From: Mytilus edulis | Taxonomy: Eukaryota > Mollusca > Bivalvia > Mytilida > Mytilidae | Length of the DNA: 64,000 bases | NCBI RefSeq assembly: GCF_963676685.1 | Contig: NC_092357.1 | Span: 18,217,607-18,281,606 of the forward strand | Direction of reading: 5' to 3' | Shown here: piece after piece, positions 56,885 to 64,000 of the stretch | Position numbering within the stretch: position 1 is the stretch's first letter | Layout: each line of letters starts with the position of its first letter | Notes under the pieces: model-generated | The model's input: the letters and a program-made list of their open reading frames with translations, nothing else | Told to the model about the DNA's origin: nothing | Database searches by the model: none | Translations under genes and position numbers: made by a program

Positions 56885-57320
56885 AACATAAGCAACACGA
56901 GGGGTGCCACATGTGGAGCAGGATCTGCTTACCCTTCCGGAGCACCTGAGACCACCCCTAGTTTTTGGTTGGGTTCGTGTTGTTTATTCTTTGGTTTTCT
57001 ATGTTGTGCCATGTGTACTATTGTTTGTCTGTTTGTCTTTTTCATTTTTAGCCATGGCGTTGTCAGTTTGTTTTAGATTTAATTTATGAGTTTGACTGTC
57101 CCTGGTATCTTTCGTCCCTCTTTTAGATATTTGAACATTAGTGTACTAATGTCGACTAAATATTTTTCTTTTCTCGTCGACTTACCGAACTCTGAGGAAA
57201 AATTTGAACAAGAAAGTCCCTAATCAAATGCCAAAATTAAACCTCATGCAAACACATCAAACGTCGAATTTATGACAAATGTCATATTTCTCACTTGGTT
57301 CTTATAATTCATTAATGATA
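56885..57320 (-). repeat. Family D and family C, both reversed
   Basis: GGAGCAGGATCTGCTTACCC to TTTAGCCATGGCGTTGTCAG is a clean reversed family D copy (to 57125). CCGAACTCTGAGGAAAAATT to TGTCATATTTCTCACTTGGT is a reversed family C piece. Confidence 0.75.
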
Positions 57321-57908
57321 CTATATTATCAAAAATGAAAAATTGTATTAAATGATTGGAGAAATTGTGAATTATCAAAATATTAATTGATTTTTAGGAA
57401 TATATATAATATATATACAGAATTAACGTTTATATAGACAGGATTGTCTGGTTACCGCCGAAGCCATTTCAAACGGCGTATTCAAAGAAGGTAGAAACAA
57501 GTTTCCCTTAAAAATATTCGTATAGTAAAAACCAAAGAAAACCGAAAGGAGGAAATAGAAATTTAGCGCCATAAACACACCAAACAACAACGACATAGTA
57601 TTTTAATCGTTTTCGATATTATAGAGCTCCAACAGAAATAGATTAACCTTAGAGACGGTAAAATTGTTTAACAATCTTAAATGAGAAACACATGACTTAT
57701 CCCAGTAGGATATAATGGAAGTTTCTTTGTTGTGATGATTTTGAAATTTAAAATTTCCAAATTTTACTGTTGACTGTTGTCGGAATTATTTAAACAAAAA
57801 GATTGGATAACAACTCAGCCTATATAAATCCATGCTCATTAAAGATGTATAGAATACTTCTTGTTTGTTGTAGATGAAAATAATTTATAATGAGTTTTCA
57901 CGTGAAGT
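57321..57908. other. Non-coding DNA left of the 6-kb element
   Basis: AT-rich with no recognisable gene or repeat. Confidence 0.5.
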
Positions 57909-57913
57909 ATGGA

Positions 57914-58008
57914 CAGGTCAGGAATAACCACCAATTGGTGGATTATACCTCAATTGACGTTTAATCCACCAATTGACATATAATGGTATAGACCAATTGG
58001 TGTATAAT
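57914..58008 (+). repeat. Left terminal inverted repeat
   Basis: Begins CAGGTCAGGAATAACCACCA. It includes CCACCAATTGGTGG and a second CCAATTG-bearing sub-unit. It is paired with 63790-63884. Confidence 0.9.
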
Positions 58009-58119
58009 TCCTTGTTTTTCAAAACAAATTATTCCACCAAAATGGAGCATTGTTTTTTTAAAACCATATTATGGTATGAAAACTTGTTAAACATTCCTAT
58101 AGTTTAGTAGTGTAACATT

Positions 58120-58290
58120 GTAGGATTTAATAATGTCCCCAATGAAAAAGTGTCCACCGGACATAATTTCCTAGTAAATACGGGGTCTTGGGACAATATT
58201 AACTTATTTATATGTGTCCTGGACACATTTTTCTATGAAAAACTGTCCTCAGGTATGAAAAAGTGTCCCTGAAAGTGGACATAATTAAAT
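58120..58290. repeat. Left subterminal GTCC/GGAC array
   Basis: About nine GTCC or GGAC words in 170 bp, several as opposed pairs (GTGTCCACCGGACATA, GTGTCCTGGACACA). The right side of the element has counterparts at 62718-62766 and 63212-63385 (ATGTCCACCTGGACAT, TGTCCATGTGGAC). Subterminal binding sites for a transposase are one possible role. Confidence 0.65.
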
Positions 58291-58302
58291 ACTATACTTC
58301 AG

Positions 58303-58337
58303 CAAGGATTTGTATAGTTAGAAGGATTGGAATCTCG
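58303..58337 (+). repeat. Inner 35-bp perfect inverted repeat, left
   Basis: CAAGGATTTGTATAGTTAGA continues to GGAATCTCG. It is a perfect reverse complement of 62668-62702. It lies 389 bp inside the left end, while its partner lies 1182 bp inside the right end. Confidence 0.9.
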
Positions 58338-59576
58338 TGAGCTTTTGCATAGACTGTAGTATAACATCTTATGCGACGCAAGATTTTGTGAGATTACCCG
58401 TGATGCATCTGGAAAATGATAAACTAGCTCTGATTAATGGCTGACATTTGCATCACCTAAACAAACTGACACCCGATATGTAAGTATTACAATCCATATT
58501 TATCAAATTTTATGCTAAAAATAAGAAGTTTAAAATGGTTCTGGCAAAATAAATAACTTTTACGATCGCAGTAAAAGTACACGGCTCCATAGAATGAATT
58601 TGCATAATGACCGAAGTGACCTCACCCTATCCCGCCTATTGGGCGGTCCTAACATCATTTTCTTTTTTTATACTTCTTCCTCAAAATACGAAGATGAGTG
58701 AAAAAATTTACATTTTCTGAAAGGTATATGATTTGTTCGTGTATTGAGTAAATTTCGTAGTGATTGATGTATTAATTTTCCTAATTTTTCCGTTTCTTTG
58801 AGCTGATTACAACAAAAATGGCGTTCTGGAGCGAAAATGGGGGTGGCTTAGGAAAAATGAATAAAGTTCTTCAATTGGCCTAGATTGATGTTCAAACTAG
58901 TTTATAAACGTAAAACATTAGTGATAAAGTGTATAGAAGAAAGCTCAAATCGCTAAATTAGGTAATTGTGATACTTTTCTGTCTTGAAAAATCAATGTGG
59001 TTCTCAGATGAATCGCAATTTACCAGGCCGAAATTGGGAGGGGATCCAGTTGTCATAATCAGCTGATACTTCCTTTCTGCTTCAACCGAAATGAAATCGT
59101 TAAACCATGTGTTTTGAAGTAGTTGAACGTCAAGCTATGTTCCATAGAAAACACCATAGTTGCATGGATGGTAAGTTTTTAAAATGTTCATCCCAATGCT
59201 AGGAACTGACCTTCCTAGTAAATCACGTTGTCGTTGTGTACAAATGAATGGGTCATGTCAGAGTGTACTTTTTTTTACTGACGTTAACACATCAACACAG
59301 CTCATCTTCTTAAATTATGCATAGGTAGTGCTGTTTTTGTCTTCATTATAAATTATTTCCACCCAGCTTTATTATGCATGGTATTGTTATGGACTCCCTT
59401 CATCTCTATCTGTTTATACCACATACATGTATCACATGCATTTCAAGTTAAACATTTGATACAAGGCTACATTATTTTTTTCCTTCAACGGCTTCAAATT
59501 ATACATTAAAAAGATGTTTTCCTGCAACGAAGTCAAAGAAAAAAAGAAAAATAGCCTTGCAAGTTGTCTTCTTGCT
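58338..59576. other. Element interior, left part
   Basis: No transposase motifs. A conceivable tiny plus-strand exon ATG at 59137 to donor GTAAGT at 59171 is discussed in the findings; otherwise non-coding. Confidence 0.4.
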
Positions 59577-59911
59577 CAGGGTTCTCACTAAGGCGAATCC
59601 ATGAGTCCTGAACTTTTTTTGGAATTTGTCTGGACTCCCCACTTCCAAAACTGGTGAGTCCACAGATGCATCAAAATTGAAATATTTTGTATAAAATGAA
59701 CATACATGTAGTTAACACAAATATCATCATTTTATAGCAAAAGTTTAAAAGTGATCTGAATTTAATGTCATTTCATTGCTCTGTTAGGCCATGAAGACTA
59801 AAATATTACATTAGAATGCAACAAAATATTTTCTTCTTGCTGTTGGACTCATCATGGCTAAAAATAACGAGTCCCTGGACTCACCTTCAAAAATCCTTAG
59901 CGAGAACCTTG
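59577..59911. mobile_element. hAT-type MITE, 335 bp, nested
   Basis: Ends CAGGGTTCTCACTAAGG and, on the other strand, CAAGGTTCTCGCTAAGG. Both are followed inward by GAGTCC-bearing sequence. Flanks TTCTTGCT (59569-59576) and TTCCTGCT (59912-59919) match at 7 of 8 positions, the duplication length of hAT elements. Non-autonomous. Confidence 0.75.
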
Positions 59912-62667
59912 TTCCTGCTTAATAGCCGTCAAGCAAAAAAATGTTGTACCCTTTTAGACTGGTGATTTATTATATTTTGTAGTGTACTGTATCTTAATTT
60001 TATGATCCATTGCCCCGTAAGATTATAAATCGTTGGCTATTATTCAGTTATTTTATATATATATATTTAGAAAGACACAAATAGTTCCAGTTTTTTTCCT
60101 AAATCACTCAATATTAAATTTTCCCATATTTTTTTATTGTTTAATTTCAATATTGTGAAAATATGAAAATTTCAATTTGTCGTTTAAACACCCACATGCA
60201 TGTTATAACAATGTGCTACATAATTAATGATTCATTTAGGTCCTGCATTACCCATTATGATTTGTAAATGTGTATATACATAGGTTTGTAGTTAAGCAAG
60301 CACCATTAAATTAAAGAATGATTTTTTTTGTTTGCGAGAACTTGCGACATCAAATGATACTACAATATTTAAAATATAAAAAAAAATTACAAACATTGCT
60401 ACATGAAGATAATTCCTGAACTTGCACAAGCTGGCATATATGTAACATAAACCCATAAATTAGAAAACTAACATAAATCTTGCAAATATAATTGTTCAAG
60501 CAGAGATCTTGAGGTAATATTACTATTGTAAAGACAGATTTGATATTGGAATTATTTAAGCCATATGCTATAGTATTGTTAGTGCCACATGTAACTATAT
60601 TATAATTAAACATTTTTTTTCCAGTATTTTCCAAAATGCCCAAACTGGTGAATGTTAAGAAGAAAAGGCCAGGCACAAGAAAAGTCCCCAAAAGAGTCTT
60701 AAGCAGTTGACCATTCATGCACTAATCATGTGGACTGACATATATGGCATGCCTTCAAATAGAAATACTTGAGTATTGGTACAACTTAATGCGACTATTG
60801 ACTAGAACGTTCCTCCGAATATCAGCTATGGAAAGATATACCAACAGTATTTCATAGGATCATTAACATTCAATCCCTTTTAGCAAAACATGGAGAGTTA
60901 CACTTTGTGTGTAGGGGAATTTGATAGTGACTTGATAGATAATCATGTGCACATGATACCAGCTGAACTAGATTATATCTATACTTTAACGTAAAAATAA
61001 ATCATAGAATTATCAATATTTTAAATTCCTTTACATGCCAGAATCATTTAATATTTGCCTAATCTGCTTGGTGTTGAAGGTATATTGACTATTCTCTTTC
61101 TTGTCACCAACTTTGTTTATCCAGTTTTTCATATATAAATCTGTGTGATTAATGTCTACGAGGATGTGTAGTAAGATAAGCAAGGACACATAGCATGCAT
61201 AGGATATGATTGAAATGAGACAACTATCCATCTAATATCAAATGAAGATTTTGAAAATTAGTTGTCTACATGTATAATATATGAATGAAACCAACAGTCC
61301 ATACATAAAAACATGTAAAAAAAATTAGTGTATACAAAATTTAAAGTTAAGACATAAAAGTTTAGAGGTGTGGTATGATTGTCAATCGAATGTGACAGCT
61401 CAGTTCACCAAAGTTCAAATGATGTTGATGTCTAAGCAATTATTCAATTGATCTTTATTTCTTATCTTGATAGACAAAAGTTATTGTTTTACATGTATAT
61501 TTGTAATTGTGCGCTATAAAGTCAACACAAGCCAAAATTGTACAAAAAAGTATCTACTGTTAGACATTAAACATTTTTGTCATGTTTACAAAGACATTTA
61601 TTGATAAATATCTAGTCGCCACAGTTAAGACCTAGCAAGCATTAAAGTTACTTACAGAAAAGTAAGATTTTTATTTTAATTCTTGATGTAACCTGATGTT
61701 ACTTACCTCCTATGTACAGTCAGAAAAAGACGAAAGAAGTCTTCTTTGATATATGACAAGTCGCTCTTTTCAAGTTAACTTCTGTATTTTACTACATGTA
61801 TAATACATAACCAGGAATAATTTCATGATAGACTACATGAGTGGCCATTATGACAGAGAGCTGACACTATAAGATTGTCCTATTTAATTCATGCACACAT
61901 TGAGTTAAGTACTCTGATAAGAAAGAAAAGTTCATTTAAAGATGTAAGATCATGTAATGTTATTTATTTAATAGTACAATTAAAAACATTGCTCGCAGTA
62001 CACACTGGGTAACATGTCTTTAATGCCTTTATCATGGTTATGATGGTTGAAACCGGCTAGCTACATAAAGAGTAACATGCAGATTGAGGCAGTTTGATAG
62101 GGTTTAGCACTGGGCCCCCTCTTTAACATTACTTTTCCCAACCATATGAAAATGATCAGCCACTGACATGTATATAAAACGCAAATTATTCAGTCAATCG
62201 TCCTGAAATGTGTGGTCAATTCTTTTTAGCCACAAATATGGTTTTGCAGCTGTTTCCCACAGATTGATAGTTTCCGAAGTTGAAAATAGCTATAATGACA
62301 TCATTTACAAGAATGAGATTTTGTTTTCATTTCTTTGGAAATTGACTGAAAATAAAAATTTACAGAAGTTACATACAAACACATTGTCCACTGTAATACA
62401 CATTGCGTTACAATGTCCATCAAATAAAACACTTAAATTACCCTATTTTGTCAATTGAAAATTGAGTGGTAATCATTAATAATTACATTTAAGAATTAAT
62501 AAAGTCCGTTACCATAACAATATTGTCTATACGTGACAAAAATAAGAAAACAACTCGAATACATGTGTACCAAAATTACATTCCGATATCGTAAGTGACG
62601 AGTACAAAATGAAGAAGTAGTGGCGAGTAGTGCGAAGTCTCGCCGCGGAAGAGATTACGATAAACCG
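59912..62667. other. Element interior, right-central part
   Basis: No transposase domain recognised on either strand. Diverged forward family A fragments lie at about 61200-61240 and 61370-61410. A basic 28-codon plus-strand frame after an acceptor-like TTTTTTTTCCAG ends at 60710. Other frames (60350-60718, 61031-61231, 62210-62458) carry no motifs. Confidence 0.45.
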
Positions 62668-62702
62668 CGAGATTCCAATCCTTCTAACTATACAAATCCT
62701 TG
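62668..62702 (-). repeat. Inner 35-bp perfect inverted repeat, right
   Basis: Partner of 58303-58337, identical over 35 bases on the opposite strand. Confidence 0.9.
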
Positions 62703-62774
62703 ACTTCAGTGATAAGATGTCCACCTGGACATTTTTTTACAGGACATTTTTGTCCTCCTGGACTATTTACTTAC

Positions 62775-63065
62775 ATGTTCTATAATGTTTGGAAAGTAAT
62801 ATTTAGAAGTAATTTTACTAACTGTCTTGTTAACACCAAGATGGCATCCACTTTCATCATGACATAAGAATAAAACAGCATCTAGCTTGTCACAGTGTAC
62901 CACTTGTTTTTCAACATTTTCTTTTGCCTTCTTGTCATAGTACACGTAATTCAGTTCTTCAAATTTAATTTTAAACTTTTCGCATTTCCTTCTTGTAGTT
63001 CTTCTTTTATTTCGATTTGTATTATCAGGATATTTCTTATAACTTATAAAGTTGTAAATTTCCAT
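62775..63065 (-). CDS. Integrase zinc-binding-like exon, incomplete
   Basis: Starts MEIYNFISYKKYP. The C-terminal part LFLCHDESGCHLGVNKTVSK followed by ITSKYYFPNIIEH resembles the first half of the H2C2 zinc-binding domain of retroelement-type integrases (H-x-GHLG-x2-KT-x6-YYWP). Such integrases are found in Gypsy elements, Ginger transposons and domesticated host genes. The frame ends at a good donor (CAT|GTAAGTAA) in phase 0, so it looks like a first coding exon. The expected CxxC half and DDE core were not found in the window. It lies in the right subterminal arm of the 6-kb element and is either captured or the remains of its transposase. Confidence 0.5.
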
Positions 63066-63789
63066 CCATTTTTTATTTTGTTTATATTATTCAATTTCTA
63101 ATTAAACTTTCTTATTTTATTAAAATTCAAGCATAATAAAGCATTATGATGACCATTGTATTACTTCCCTTGGATGACATAATTTGTTTATAATTATAGT
63201 GGAATTTGATAATGTCCTCTATTTTATAACATTCTGTAGTCAACATTGTCAAGTGGACACTATTTCATAGATATTGCTATGATAATCTGTCCATTTAGGG
63301 GACAATAATCCATGGCAATGGACATTATTGAATACCTAAATTCTAGGAAATAGTGTCCATGTGGACCCAATTTCCCAGGACACTATATATATTTTGCCTT
63401 ACAACATACATTGTAACATATTGCATTTAATCAATAATTGTATTTGAAGTTTCTTCTATTGTTATCTTGTCAATTCTTGATTGGCAAATTTACCTGTAAT
63501 CACCTGTCAATAGACATCATTTTTGTCTGCAGTCATGTGAATATGAGTACAATTCCACAGGTGAATGGAGCTCTTTGTTAATACTTAACTTTCATTATCA
63601 AAAGTCAATCATGGTCAATAGCACAAATGTTTCAACAAAAGAATTGTTGTACAGATGCATTCTCAAAAGATGCAGCAGGCTTTGACAAAACTGAAACTTT
63701 GGGAGGACTCAATTAGGGTCATGAAATAGGTTGCAAGTTGCAAAATCATGCTCCTATCTCACACTAGCATTTAATTACAAAAAACTTGC

Positions 63790-63884
63790 ATTATGCTTCA
63801 ATTGGTTTATACCAATATACCTCAATTGGTGGATTATACGTCAATTGAGGTATAATCCACCAATTGGTGGTTATTCCTGACCTG
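63790..63884 (-). repeat. Right terminal inverted repeat
   Basis: Reverse complement of the left TIR, 47 identical terminal bases and then about 80% identity by eye. Confidence 0.9.
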
Positions 63885-64000
63885 ATGGAGGAGGGGTGGC
63901 AAATTTTCCTATATTATATATATATCTATGTTTTGATTGAATATAATATGAGGCAGGCTAGTCCAAATAATTATCATATCTGGCAAGACTATTTCATTTT
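63885..64000. other. Right flank of the element
   Basis: Non-coding AT-rich sequence beginning with the ATGGA duplication, with a short (TA)n at about 63913-63925. Confidence 0.5.

Larger units (their letters stand above)
57914..63884. mobile_element. 5971-bp DNA transposon-like element with TIRs and ATGGA duplication
   Basis: The ends are inverted: CAGGTCAGGAATAACCACCA reads inwards from 57914 and, on the other strand, from 63884. The first 47 bp are identical and similarity continues to about 95 bp. Directly outside both ends is ATGGA (57909-57913 and 63885-63889), a 5-bp target-site duplication. Each TIR contains the palindrome CCACCAATTGGTGG. The interior has no intact transposase. The superfamily is unassigned: a 5-bp duplication occurs in Transib and some integrase-type transposons, but the CAGGT terminus fits neither clearly. 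Confidence 0.85.

Noticed and set aside
60350-60718. 122-codon minus-strand frame
   Set aside because: AT-rich hydrophobic translation without motifs or splice context; not a transposase.
57914-63884. Assignment of the 6-kb element to Polinton/Maverick or Ginger
   Set aside because: No polymerase, capsid or complete integrase is visible, size is too small for Polinton, and the CAGGT end does not fit Ginger; left unassigned.

Overview
The window is AT-rich animal nuclear DNA, almost certainly from a marine bivalve and most likely a mytilid mussel. Three things point there. Long non-coding stretches are packed with interspersed repeats of the kind I associate with Mytilus, each present several times in both orientations. 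Predicted genes have short symmetric phase-1 exons separated by kilobase introns. The recognisable proteins combine EGF-like repeats with an IgGFc-binding domain, a combination I associate with expanded bivalve families. No bacterial operons, CRISPR loci, rRNA genes or convincing tRNA genes were seen.

Two protein-coding genes can be supported, both on the minus strand and paralogous. Gene 1 (27227 to 19058, 4 exons, predicted 522 aa) and gene 2 (52094 to 39496, 7 exons, predicted 635 aa) have the same plan: a cytoplasmic N-terminus, one signal-anchor helix, a short linker exon, EGF-like exons (one in gene 1, four in gene 2), and a single large last exon encoding an IgGFc-binding domain that ends [17 protein letters not shown]. 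Every internal junction is phase 1 with GT/AG borders, and the summed exons stay open. The likely products are type II surface proteins with adhesive or recognition ectodomains. A decayed EGF exon at about 55.6 kb suggests further units of this cluster existed.

The most unusual structure is in intron 1 of gene 2. The end of exon 1, carrying the transmembrane helix and the 5' splice site, is amplified as an 82-bp tandem array (51405-51978) with older 82-106 bp copies back to about 50.6 kb. Each good copy has an acceptor-like CTTTAG, 63 open nucleotides in the correct phase, and a GTAAG donor.

Mobile DNA fills the rest. A 5971-bp element (57914-63884) has about 90-bp terminal inverted repeats and an ATGGA target duplication. 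It carries subterminal GTCC/GGAC arrays, an inner perfect 35-bp inverted repeat, an integrase zinc-finger-like exon, and a nested hAT-type MITE. There is a piggyBac-type MITE with TTAA duplications at 41.1 kb. Two decayed non-LTR retrotransposon fragments (29.5-31.0 kb and 38.0-38.8 kb) both end in (ATT)n. Several copies of a SINE-like domain resemble a hammerhead ribozyme core. Other structures are a 146-bp palindrome (9.7 kb), an array of 20-bp palindromes at 29-bp spacing (32.15 kb), and several minisatellites (2.1-3.3 kb, 24.5 kb).

All exon calls are by eye from frame, splice consensus and family motifs, without alignment or transcript data.
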